A DNA stretch of 64,000 nt from Alphaproteobacteria bacterium (GTDB lineage Bacteria; Pseudomonadota; Alphaproteobacteria; Rhodobacterales; Rhodobacteraceae): assembly GCA_030424865.1 (NCBI GenBank), contig JAUHVR010000003.1:62001-126000 (forward strand). Direction: 5' to 3'. The position numbers were made by a program, and so were the translations under genes. This document shows, one piece after another, positions 28,191 to 36,167 of the stretch. The notes beneath the pieces were generated by a model. The model was not told where the DNA came from. It ran no database searches and saw only the letters and a list, made by a program, of their open reading frames with translations. How positions within the stretch are numbered: position 1 is the first letter of the stretch; each line of letters begins with the position of its first letter.

Positions 28191-30052
28191 CACACCCCCC
28201 GACGCTGCTTGTCGCGCGTGGATTCCCACTCGACATGGGCCTTACGCACGTTTTCGTCTTCGGTGACATGCGGCGTACCGACCTCCCACCAGGTGTGACC
28301 TTCGGTGGTCCAACCTTCATACGGGTCAACATCCATGACGATCACATAGGTCTTGTCGCTGGACTTGGCGCGTTTGAAGGCCTCGGCCAGTTCCGCAGGG
28401 TTCGCCACCTTTTCCGAGGTCGCCCCCATCGAGGCAGCATGCGCCGCGAAGTCCACGCCAAAGGCCTCTGGGATCGTCGGGCAGTCACTCAGCAGGTTGT
28501 TGAAACTTTCGTTGCCGGTGTTGTTCTGCAGCTTGTTGATCACCGCAAATCCGCCGTTGTCCAACACCAGCACAATCATCTTCTTCTGGCTGAGGACGCT
28601 GGAGTAAATGTCCGAGTTCATCAGCAGATAGGACCCGTCGCCGCAGAAGGTGATGACATCCTTTTCGGGCTCACGTTCCGCCTGCGCAATCCGCGCGCCC
28701 CAAGCACCTGCAATCTCGTATCCCATGCAGGAAAAGCCGAACTCGACATCGACCGTGCCAATGTCCAGCGTGCGCCAGTTGGCGGTGACCTCGGCAGGCA
28801 ACCCGCCTGCTGCGGCCACGACCCGATCGCGACTGTCGCAAAGCCCGTTCACCACACCGATGGCCTGAGCATAGGAATTCGGACGGTTTCCGGCGCTGAC
28901 ATTGTCGGCGACATAGTCATTCCAGGACTTCCGCTCATCCTGCGCAAGCGCCGTCCAGTCAGCGGGCGATTGGTATTCAAGCGCCTGATGCAGGGCCTGC
29001 AAAGATAGTTTTGCATCCCCCACCACGGGCAGGGACCGGTGTTTTCCCGCATCATGCCGCGCCGCGTTGACCGAAATGAAACGGGCGTCTTTTGCAAAGG
29101 CGGTCCAGGACCCGGTGGTAAAGTCTTGCAACCGTGTGCCAACCGCCAGAATGACATCCGCCTTTTCCGCAATCGCATTGGCGCTGTCCGATCCCGTCAC
29201 GCCGATCGGCCCGATGTTCAGCGGGTGATCGTTCAACAGGTTGGCCCGCCCCGCGATGGTCTCGACCACTGGAATGTTGGTGGCTTCCGCAAATGCGGTC
29301 AGCTCTGCCACGGCGCGCGAATACTGCACACCGCCGCCCGCGATGATCATCGGACGCTGGGCGCCTTGCAGCAAGGCAATCGCATCAGCAACCTCGGCCG
29401 CATCCGGCGTCTGGCGGCGAATGCGATGAACGGTCTTTTCAAAGAAGACCGCCGGATAATCGTAGGTCCAGCCCTGCACGTCCTGCGGCAGACCGATGAA
29501 AGCAGGTCCGCAATCGCCCGGATCAAGCATCGTTGCGATCGCATTGGGCAGCGACTGGATCACCTGCGCCGGGTGCGTGATCCGATCCCAATAGCGCGAA
29601 ACGGCCTTGAAAGCGTCGTTCACACCAAAGGTGGGGTCGTTGAAATGCTCCATCTGCTGCAGCACCGGATCAGGCAGACGGGTGATGAAGGTATCGCCGC
29701 ACAGCATCAGCATCGGCAAGCGGTTGGCATGCGCCAGACCGGCCGAGGTCAAAAGGTTTGCCGTGCCCGGACCGGCACTTGCCGTGCAGAACATGAAACG
29801 CTGGCGCAACCACTGCTTGGCATAGCCCGCCGCCGCGAACCCCATGCTTTGTTCATTCTGGCCGCGGTAAAGGGGCAGTTCATCATGGTAGGTGTTCAGC
29901 GCTTCGCCCAGGCAGGTCACATTGCCATGGCCGAAAATGCCAAAGCCGCCGCCACACAGCCGAAGCTCCTGGCCGTCGATCTGAATATACTGATTGGCAA
30001 GCCACTTGATAATGGCCTGCGCCGTGGTCAGCCGCAACGTTTCGTCGGTCAT
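28190..30052 (-). CDS. iolD: 3D-(3,5/4)-trihydroxycyclohexane-1,2-dione acylhydrolase
   Basis: 620 residues, thiamine-diphosphate-dependent. GQNEQSMGFAAAGYAK holds the cofactor-activating Glu region, and the C-terminal domain has the ThDP motif starting GDGSYLL and ending near LVLDNGGFAVIN. It opens the ring of the inosose dehydration product, giving 5-deoxy-glucuronate. First gene of the minus-strand iol operon, with GGAGGAGG ahead of the ATG. It is divergent from the Gfo/Idh gene at 30169 across a palindromic operator. Confidence 0.95.
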   Translation of the reverse strand: MTDETLRLTTAQAIIKWLANQYIQIDGQELRLCGGGFGIFGHGNVTCLGEALNTYHDELPLYRGQNEQSMGFAAAGYAKQWLRQRFMFCTASAGPGTANLLTSAGLAHANRLPMLMLCGDTFITRLPDPVLQQMEHFNDPTFGVNDAFKAVSRYWDRITHPAQVIQSLPNAIATMLDPGDCGPAFIGLPQDVQGWTYDYPAVFFEKTVHRIRRQTPDAAEVADAIALLQGAQRPMIIAGGGVQYSRAVAELTAFAEATNIPVVETIAGRANLLNDHPLNIGPIGVTGSDSANAIAEKADVILAVGTRLQDFTTGSWTAFAKDARFISVNAARHDAGKHRSLPVVGDAKLSLQALHQALEYQSPADWTALAQDERKSWNDYVADNVSAGNRPNSYAQAIGVVNGLCDSRDRVVAAAGGLPAEVTANWRTLDIGTVDVEFGFSCMGYEIAGAWGARIAQAEREPEKDVITFCGDGSYLLMNSDIYSSVLSQKKMIVLVLDNGGFAVINKLQNNTGNESFNNLLSDCPTIPEAFGVDFAAHAASMGATSEKVANPAELAEAFKRAKSSDKTYVIVMDVDPYEGWTTEGHTWWEVGTPHVTEDENVRKAHVEWESTRDKQRRGV

Positions 30053-30131
30053 GCCACGCCTCCTCCTTTGCGAGGTGTTCCGATTCTCTTGGATTGCATC
30101 TTGCAGTCCAGCGAGTCACACGATACTAATT

Positions 30132-30147
30132 TTGCAACCGGTTGCAA
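30132..30147. promoter_or_regulatory. Perfect palindromic LacI-type operator of the iol divergent region
   Basis: TTGCAACCGGTTGCAA, a 16-bp perfect palindrome with central CCGG, 80 bp from the iolD start and 21 bp from the Gfo/Idh TTG start. A related imperfect copy, ATGCAACCGCGTGCAA, lies before the LacI gene of this locus (34432-34447). The LacI protein at 33358-34365 is the probable binder. Confidence 0.78.
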
Positions 30148-30168
30148 TGCTATTTTGGGAGGGATACA

Positions 30169-31275
30169 TTGGGACGTGAGATTGGGATTGGTATCCTTGG
30201 CGGTGGATACATGGGCAAGGCTCATTCAGTGGCGATGTCCGCTGTTGGGGCCGTTTTCGATACCGCATTGCGACCTCGGCTTGAAATGATTTGCGCGTCG
30301 TCCGTCGGCAGCGCCGAACGATACCGTCACGCTTTCGGCTTTCGGCGCTCGACGTCGGATTGGCGTGTTCTGGTGGCCGATCCAAAGGTCGAGGCCATCG
30401 TGATCGCGACACCGCAAAGCTTTCACAGGGACATTGCGCTGGCCGCGTTTGAGGCCGGCAAACCGGTGTTCTGCGAAAAACCGCTTGGTGCCTCGATCGA
30501 GGACGCAAAGGCAATGGTTGCAGGGGCCGAGGCCTCCGGCCTACCCAATATGGTGGGCTTCAACTACATCCGGACACCGGCCAGCCAATACGCCCGCCAG
30601 CTGATCGCCGAGGGCGCGCTGGGGGACATCACATGGTTCCGCGGCGAGCATACCGAAGACTTCTATGCTGACCCCGAGGCCCCGGCCACATGGCGCACCA
30701 GCGGCATGGCCAACGGCACCATGGGTGACCTTGCTCCGCACATGATCAACGGCGCCCTGGCGCTGCTGGGCCCCATCACGCGCGTCATGGCCGAGGTCGA
30801 GACCGTGCACAGCGACCGCCCCGGCGGGGCGGTGACAAATGACGACCATGCGCAGATGATGTGTCGCTTTGAAAATGGCGCGATGGGGCAGATGTATTTC
30901 AGCCGAATCGCAACCGGTCGCAAAATGGGCTACGCCTACGAGGTGACGGGCACCAAAGGCGCGATCCGCTTTGATCAAGAGGATCAGAACGCCCTGTGGC
31001 TTTACCTGCGCGAAGGCCCCGAGGCCACGCAGGGGTTCCGCAAGATCCTGACGGGGCCGGCGCATCCCGATTATGAACCCTTTTGCCAGGGACCGGGCCA
31101 TGGCACCGGCTATCAGGACCAGATCATCATCGAGGCCAAGGATTTCCTGACTGCCATCGACTCTGGCGAGGCCGTCTGGCCGACCTTCCGCGACGGGCTT
31201 GAGGTCTCGCGCATCGTGGCCGCCGCGCTGCACTCTGCGCAGGCACGGGCCTGGGCCGACATCAACGATTTCTGA
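30169..31275 (+). CDS. Gfo/Idh/MocA-family oxidoreductase (inositol locus)
   Basis: 368 residues. The Rossmann motif GILGGGYMGKAH is at the N-terminus, EKPLG at 103-107, and GDLAPHMING carries the D-x3-H catalytic pattern. It is probably an NAD(P)-dependent inositol or inosose dehydrogenase. I start it at TTG 30169 because GGGAGGG lies 5 bp upstream and the operator palindrome overlaps any earlier start. Closely related in its C-terminal half to the protein at 35013 (shared FENGA-G, FSR-ATGRK and YE--GTKG patterns). Confidence 0.82.
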   Translation: MGREIGIGILGGGYMGKAHSVAMSAVGAVFDTALRPRLEMICASSVGSAERYRHAFGFRRSTSDWRVLVADPKVEAIVIATPQSFHRDIALAAFEAGKPVFCEKPLGASIEDAKAMVAGAEASGLPNMVGFNYIRTPASQYARQLIAEGALGDITWFRGEHTEDFYADPEAPATWRTSGMANGTMGDLAPHMINGALALLGPITRVMAEVETVHSDRPGGAVTNDDHAQMMCRFENGAMGQMYFSRIATGRKMGYAYEVTGTKGAIRFDQEDQNALWLYLREGPEATQGFRKILTGPAHPDYEPFCQGPGHGTGYQDQIIIEAKDFLTAIDSGEAVWPTFRDGLEVSRIVAAALHSAQARAWADINDF

Positions 31276-31296
31276 CGTTTTGGAGCAAAGACCCAA

Positions 31297-32190
31297 ATGA
31301 CCATCCAGATTGGCAACGCCCCCTGCAGTTGGGGTGTCGAGTTCGCGGGTGATCCGCGCAATCCGACCTGGCAAAGCGTGCTCAAGGACTGCGCTGCAGC
31401 CGGGTACAAGGGCATCGAACTGGGCCCGGTGGGCTTCATGCCCGAAGACCCGGCAGTGCTGGGTGACGCATTGGCCGAAAACGATCTGCAGCTGATCGGC
31501 GGGGTAATTTTCCGTCCGTTTCACGACCCGGATGCCTGGGATGACGTGCTGGACGCCACCCACCGCACCGGCGCTGCCCTGCGCGCACATGGGGCGCAAC
31601 ACATGGTGCTGATCGACTCGATCTCGCCCCGACGTGCCCCGACGGCTGGGCGTGCCTCTGAGGCCGAGCAGATGGACAGCGCCGAGTGGACCGCCTATCG
31701 CGACCGCATTGCGCAGGCGGCGCAAATTGGTGCAGAGGAATACGGTCTGACCGTGGGCATCCACGCCCACGCGGCGGGGTTCATGGACTTTGAGCCCGAG
31801 CTTGAACGCCTGTTGAACGAGGTGGACGAGAAACTGCTGAAAATCTGTTTCGACACGGGCCATCACTCCTATGCGGGATTTGACCCCGTGGCCTTTATGA
31901 AACGCCATGTGGATCGCATTTCCTATATGCATTTCAAGGACATCGACCCGGCAGTAAAGGCGGATGTCATCGAGAAACGCACCGGGTTCTATGACGCCTG
32001 CGGACAGGGCATTTTCTGCAACCTCGGTCAGGGGGATGTCGATTTCCCCGCCGTCCGGCAGGTGCTGCTGGACGCGGGTTTCGAAGGCTGGTGCACCGTC
32101 GAGCAGGATTGCGATCCGACGCTTGATGTCTCGCCCATCGACGATGCACGCGCGAACCGCAGCTATCTGAAATCAATCGGCTTTTCCTGA
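31297..32190 (+). CDS. Inosose dehydratase-like sugar isomerase/epimerase (IolE/IolI family)
   Basis: 297 residues, a TIM barrel of the AP-endonuclease-2 superfamily. The N-terminal IGNAPCSWGVEFA, the GIHAHAAGFMDFE segment, CFDTGHHSYAGFDP and YMHFKDID supply metal-binding His, Glu and Asp. In an iol locus the most likely reaction is 2-keto-myo-inositol dehydration (IolE); inosose isomerase (IolI) is the alternative. It is followed by another Gfo/Idh gene after 13 bp. Confidence 0.78.
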   Translation: MTIQIGNAPCSWGVEFAGDPRNPTWQSVLKDCAAAGYKGIELGPVGFMPEDPAVLGDALAENDLQLIGGVIFRPFHDPDAWDDVLDATHRTGAALRAHGAQHMVLIDSISPRRAPTAGRASEAEQMDSAEWTAYRDRIAQAAQIGAEEYGLTVGIHAHAAGFMDFEPELERLLNEVDEKLLKICFDTGHHSYAGFDPVAFMKRHVDRISYMHFKDIDPAVKADVIEKRTGFYDACGQGIFCNLGQGDVDFPAVRQVLLDAGFEGWCTVEQDCDPTLDVSPIDDARANRSYLKSIGFS

Positions 32191-32203
32191 GGAGGTCTGA
32201 GCC

Positions 32204-33361
32204 ATGGCAAAACTGAAATGGGGCCTCATCGGCGGCGGCGAAGGCAGCCAGATCGGCCCGGCGCACCGTTTGGGTGCGGGTTTGGACGGTGCATTCGAAT
32301 TCACCGCAGGTGCGCTGGATCACCGCCCCGAGGCCGGGCGCGAGTACGGCCAGCGGCTGGGACTTGCCGCCGACCGCGCCTACGGCGACTGGCGCGAGAT
32401 GCTGGCAGGGGAAACCGCGAGTGAGGATCGGATCGACCTGGTCACCATCGCCACGCCCAACGCCACGCATTTTGAAATCGCCAAGGCCTTTCTTGAGGCC
32501 GGGTTCCACGTGCTGTGCGAAAAGCCGATGACCATGACGGTCGAGGAAGGCGAAGAGATCGTCCGCCTTGCCCGGTCCACCGGCAAGATCTGTGCCGTGA
32601 ACTATGGCTACTCGGGCTATTCGCTGGTGCGCCACATGAAAGCGATGGTCACGCGCGGCGACCTTGGCGCGATCCGACTGGTCAAGGCAGAGTTCGCCCA
32701 CGGCCACCATGCCGATGCCGCAGATGCCGACAACCCGCGCGTCCGTTGGCGCTATGACCCTGCGCAGGCGGGTGTTTCGGCCCAGTTCGCCGATTGCGGC
32801 ATTCATGCACTGCACATGGCAAGCTTTGTCATTGGCCAAGAGGTCGAAACGCTGTCTGCCGATACGGTGTCCTGCATTGCCAGCCGCGAGCTGGAGGATG
32901 ACGCGATGGTCAACATGCGCTTTGACGGCGGCACGGTCGGGCGGCTTTGGACTTCGTCCGTGGCCATCGGGCGGCAGCACGGCCTGACCCTGCAGGTCTT
33001 TGGCGAAAAAGGCGGGCTTCGCTGGGCGCAGGAACAGCCGAACCAGCTGTACTGGATGCCATTGGGCGAACGTCTGCAGGTCATCGAGCGCGGCGAGGCC
33101 GGTCTTTCGCCCGAGGCCGACCGCACCACACGCGTCACCATAGGCCATGCCGAAGGCATGCCGCTGGCCTTTGCCAACATCTATGCGGATCTGGCCGAGG
33201 CAATCCGCGCGGATCAGGACGGCCGCGAGATGGATCCGGCCGCGAACCTCTATCCTCGGGCCGAGGACGGATTGCGGTCGATGGCGGCTGTCTTTGCGGT
33301 GGCCCAAAGCGGCAAGGCCGATGGCGCCTGGGTCGACGCCCGTCCGCCGATGTTCCGTTAA
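32204..33361 (+). CDS. Gfo/Idh/MocA-family oxidoreductase, probable inositol/sugar dehydrogenase
   Basis: 385 residues. The N-terminal WGLIGGGEGSQIGPAH Rossmann motif, CEKPMTM, and the catalytic region QFADCGIHALHMASF are visible. It is the third gene of the plus-strand iol arm, with a strong GAGGAGG site. It is less like the 30169 protein than that protein is like 35013, so the two dehydrogenases probably act on different stereoisomers or steps. The stop overlaps the convergent LacI gene (TTAA). Confidence 0.83.
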   Translation: MAKLKWGLIGGGEGSQIGPAHRLGAGLDGAFEFTAGALDHRPEAGREYGQRLGLAADRAYGDWREMLAGETASEDRIDLVTIATPNATHFEIAKAFLEAGFHVLCEKPMTMTVEEGEEIVRLARSTGKICAVNYGYSGYSLVRHMKAMVTRGDLGAIRLVKAEFAHGHHADAADADNPRVRWRYDPAQAGVSAQFADCGIHALHMASFVIGQEVETLSADTVSCIASRELEDDAMVNMRFDGGTVGRLWTSSVAIGRQHGLTLQVFGEKGGLRWAQEQPNQLYWMPLGERLQVIERGEAGLSPEADRTTRVTIGHAEGMPLAFANIYADLAEAIRADQDGREMDPAANLYPRAEDGLRSMAAVFAVAQSGKADGAWVDARPPMFR

Positions 33362-34365
33362 TCGCTGCGCGGGGCGCGCAAGGTGCCCCGCTCGACCACC
33401 GAACAGGGGAAGATCCGCACCTCGGGATAGCGGTCCGGGTCGCTGAGCATCGCCACCATCAACTCGATGGACGAAGCGACGATTTGACGGATCGGTTGGC
33501 GAATGGTCGTCAGATCGATACTTTCCCAGCGCGCCATCTCCATGTCGTTCAACCCGATGATCCCAATCTCGTCCGGCACCTTGAGGCCGCGCGATTGCAC
33601 CGCCGACAAAGCCCCGATCGACAACACATCGTCGCCGCAGAAATAGGCCTCGGCCTGCATACCGCCGTCCAAGAGCCGCAGCATCTCGGCCCGGCCCGCG
33701 TCAAAGGAATAGGCCTCGGCATAGCTGTGGCTGACCTCGACCTGCGGATGGAGTGCCATTTCTTCAAAAAACCCGGCCAGGCGATCCTGCGACGAGGTTG
33801 CCGATTCAGGGCCGGCCAACATGCCGACACGTGTATATCCACGCTCGACCAGGGTCTGTGCGGCCATGCGCCCACAGGCCTTGTTGTCGATACCGACCAC
33901 GTGCACGCTGGGCGCGCTGGCGTAGCGGCCAAAGGAATGCACAACCGGGACACCCGCCTTGCGGAATGCCTCGGCAAAGGCGGGCGGCAAGGTCGAAGAT
34001 GCGACGACAACGCCGTCCACCGAATACTGCCGGAGCATCTGCACCGAGGCCTCGGGATCGGTTTCATCGGTCAGGTTCACCAAGAGCGGCCGCAGGCCCC
34101 GGTCCTGCAGGCCCCGTGTGAACAGGTCAAAGACTTCAAGGAAAATCGGGTTGTGAAAGTTGTTCGACACCAGACCGATCAGCTTGGTCCGGCCTGTGGT
34201 CAGCGACGACGCCAGCGCGTTCGGGCTGTAGCCCAGTTCGCGCGCCGCCTTCTCGACCCGGCGGCGCATCTTTTCCGAGACCGAAGCGCCTTCTGTAAAG
34301 GTGCGCGACACCGCAGATCGGGACACGCCTGCGCGCTCTGCCACATCTTTTGAGGTCGCTGCCAT
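33358..34365 (-). CDS. LacI-family regulator of the inositol locus
   Basis: 335 residues. The N-terminal helix-turn-helix reads KDVAERAGVSRSAVSRTFTEG, then a hinge ending NALASSLTTGRTKLIGLVSN, then the sugar-sensing domain. It closes the iol locus and is the natural candidate for binding the TTGCAACCGGTTGCAA operator at 30132 and the variant copy upstream of its own gene. The effector is expected to be an inositol intermediate (inference). Confidence 0.9.
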   Translation of the reverse strand: MAATSKDVAERAGVSRSAVSRTFTEGASVSEKMRRRVEKAARELGYSPNALASSLTTGRTKLIGLVSNNFHNPIFLEVFDLFTRGLQDRGLRPLLVNLTDETDPEASVQMLRQYSVDGVVVASSTLPPAFAEAFRKAGVPVVHSFGRYASAPSVHVVGIDNKACGRMAAQTLVERGYTRVGMLAGPESATSSQDRLAGFFEEMALHPQVEVSHSYAEAYSFDAGRAEMLRLLDGGMQAEAYFCGDDVLSIGALSAVQSRGLKVPDEIGIIGLNDMEMARWESIDLTTIRQPIRQIVASSIELMVAMLSDPDRYPEVRIFPCSVVERGTLRAPRSD

Positions 34366-34431
34366 CGTGGTGTCGATCCGTCCATGCCCTGATCAAGCTT
34401 TGTCCAACAATATGAGCCCAGAGTCCCAACG

Positions 34432-34447
34432 ATGCAACCGCGTGCAA
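34432..34447. promoter_or_regulatory. Variant copy of the iol operator upstream of the LacI gene
   Basis: ATGCAACCGCGTGCAA matches 13 of 16 positions of the perfect palindrome at 30132. It lies 67 bp upstream of the LacI start and 95 bp upstream of the divergent VOC gene, so it could mediate autoregulation or control the VOC gene. Confidence 0.5.
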
Positions 34448-34541
34448 TTTCATTGCAAAGCAACTGTGTTCTTGAAACCGCGCCCGATTTGCCCAAGGCT
34501 TTGCCCGCAAATGCAGGCCATTGGGGCCGAACGGAGAAGTC

Positions 34542-34931
34542 ATGACCACGTTGCAGGGCATCCATCACGTCGCGATCATTGCGTCGGACTATCGGCGGTC
34601 CAAGGCGTTTTATGTCGAAACGCTGGGTTTTCAGGCGGTCGATGAAAACTATCGGGCCGAGCGCGACTCGTGGAAGCTGGACCTTCGATTGCCGGACGGA
34701 TCGGGGGACGAGCTGTTTTCATTTCCCGATCGCGAAAACCGCTTGGCGGGCGTGGAACCGGTGGGCCTGCGCCATCTGGCGTTCAAGGTGGCCGATGTCG
34801 GGGCCTTTGCAGCCTATCTGAACGACCGCGGTGTCGAGGTCGAAGACATCCGCATCGACCCATACACCGACCGCAAGTTCACCTTTTTCCGCGATCCCGA
34901 CGGTTTGCCGCTGGAACTTTACGAAGTTTAG
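34542..34931 (+). CDS. VOC-superfamily (glyoxalase-like) protein
   Basis: 129 residues, a single VOC domain. IHHVAIIASDYRRSKAFYVETLGF at the start and LRHLAFKVADV and the terminal PDGLPLELYEV supply the usual metal-ligand positions (His, Glu). It resembles the YaeR/GloA2 type. A role in detoxifying or converting a reactive sugar product of the neighbouring pathways is plausible, but the substrate is unknown. GGAG precedes ATG 34542. Confidence 0.85.
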   Translation: MTTLQGIHHVAIIASDYRRSKAFYVETLGFQAVDENYRAERDSWKLDLRLPDGSGDELFSFPDRENRLAGVEPVGLRHLAFKVADVGAFAAYLNDRGVEVEDIRIDPYTDRKFTFFRDPDGLPLELYEV

Positions 34932-34951
34932 GGGCTGCGCCCTTGACCTTT

Positions 34952-34987
34952 TGGAACGTTCCATCTAGTGACGACTGGAACGTTCCA
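34952..34987. promoter_or_regulatory. Tandem palindromic operators, plus-strand arm of the sugar locus
   Basis: Two exact copies of TGGAACGTTCCA, at 34952-34963 and 34976-34987 (24-bp period), ending 25 bp before the Gfo/Idh start at 35013. The same 12-mer occurs as a pair at 52796-52828 in front of the opposite arm. The central CG and full symmetry fit a LacI-family site. Confidence 0.85.
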
Positions 34988-35012
34988 TATCGCTGGTTTG
35001 GGAGGATACAGC

Positions 35013-36167
35013 ATGCAACAGCTCAACGTCGCGGTCCTTGGGGCTTCGGGCTGGATGGGCCGGGTGCACACCATGGCCTTTCAGACCTTTCCGCATCACT
35101 TCGGGACCCAGCACGGCACGGCACGCGTCGCCGCGCTGGTGTCACGCGATCCTCAGGCCGTGGCCTTTCGTGCGCCCGGCGCCAAGCTGCTAAGCGACTG
35201 GCGAGATGCGGTGAACGACCCCGAGATCGACCTGATCGACATCTGCCTGCCAGACAACCTGCACTACGAGGTCGCCAAGGCCGCGCTGCTGGCCGGCAAA
35301 CATGTGTTCTGTGAAAAGCCGCTTGCCGATACCGCCGCCGAGGCGCGCGAACTGGCCGACATCGCCAAGGCAAAGGGTGTGGTCACACGCGTCGGCCATG
35401 CCTTCCCGCGCAACCCGGTGCACGATCTGGCCAAAGAGATCATCGAGGCAGGAGAGATCGGCGAGGTTCAGTTCTTCAAGGGTCACCAGCACATCGACGT
35501 CTTCGGTGACCCGCTGGCACCCTTCATGTGGCGCGCGGACGGCGATCTGGCCCCGACGGGCATTGTCGGCGACACCGGCAGCCATGTCTTCAGCTTCATG
35601 GAGTTCCTTGTGGGCCGCGTCACCTCGCTGGTGGCCGACAACTTCATCACCGCCCCCAAACGACCCGCCATCGAGGGGCTTGAAATCGGCCAGACCGCCG
35701 AGCTGTCAAAAGACACGCCAATGGCCGATGTCACCAATCCCGACGGCACCGCGCTGATCTGCCGGTTTGAAAACGGCGCGCGGGGGTTGGTGGATTTCAG
35801 CCGTGTCGCGACGGGACGGAAGTTCATGCAGGGCTATGAGATCTACGGCACCAAGGGCAGCCTTGTGTACACCTATGACGAGATCAACCGCCTGCGGTTC
35901 TATTCGAACGACGACAAACCCAGTCGCCGGGGGTTCCGCGCAATCGACGTCGGCCCCGAACATCCAAACTATGCCGCCTTCCTGCCGCTGCCGAACTTTG
36001 CACTGGGATACAATGAGACCAAGATCATTGAGGCCTACGAGGTCACACGCTCGGTTCTCGCGGGCCAGCAGATGTGGCCGACCTTCGAGAACGGCCATCA
36101 CATCTGCCAGATCGTCGAGGCCTGCATGACCTCGTCCGAGCGGCAAGCCTGGGTGACCATCGACTGA
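35013..36167 (+). CDS. Gfo/Idh/MocA-family oxidoreductase (sugar locus)
   Basis: 384 residues. LNVAVLGASGWMGRVH is the Rossmann motif, CEKPLADT the conserved Lys-Pro block, and GDTGSHVFSFMEF the D-x3-H active-site region. It is a paralogue of the protein at 30169. Start ATG 35013 has GGGAGGA upstream; an earlier in-frame ATG (34968) lies between the two operators and is unlikely. Its stop overlaps the flavoprotein start (TGATG). Confidence 0.87.
   Translation: MQQLNVAVLGASGWMGRVHTMAFQTFPHHFGTQHGTARVAALVSRDPQAVAFRAPGAKLLSDWRDAVNDPEIDLIDICLPDNLHYEVAKAALLAGKHVFCEKPLADTAAEARELADIAKAKGVVTRVGHAFPRNPVHDLAKEIIEAGEIGEVQFFKGHQHIDVFGDPLAPFMWRADGDLAPTGIVGDTGSHVFSFMEFLVGRVTSLVADNFITAPKRPAIEGLEIGQTAELSKDTPMADVTNPDGTALICRFENGARGLVDFSRVATGRKFMQGYEIYGTKGSLVYTYDEINRLRFYSNDDKPSRRGFRAIDVGPEHPNYAAFLPLPNFALGYNETKIIEAYEVTRSVLAGQQMWPTFENGHHICQIVEACMTSSERQAWVTID

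Noticed and set aside
25510-30052. A complete inositol pathway in the window
   Set aside because: No iolA gene and no inositol transporter genes are present in this stretch, so only part of the pathway is claimed.
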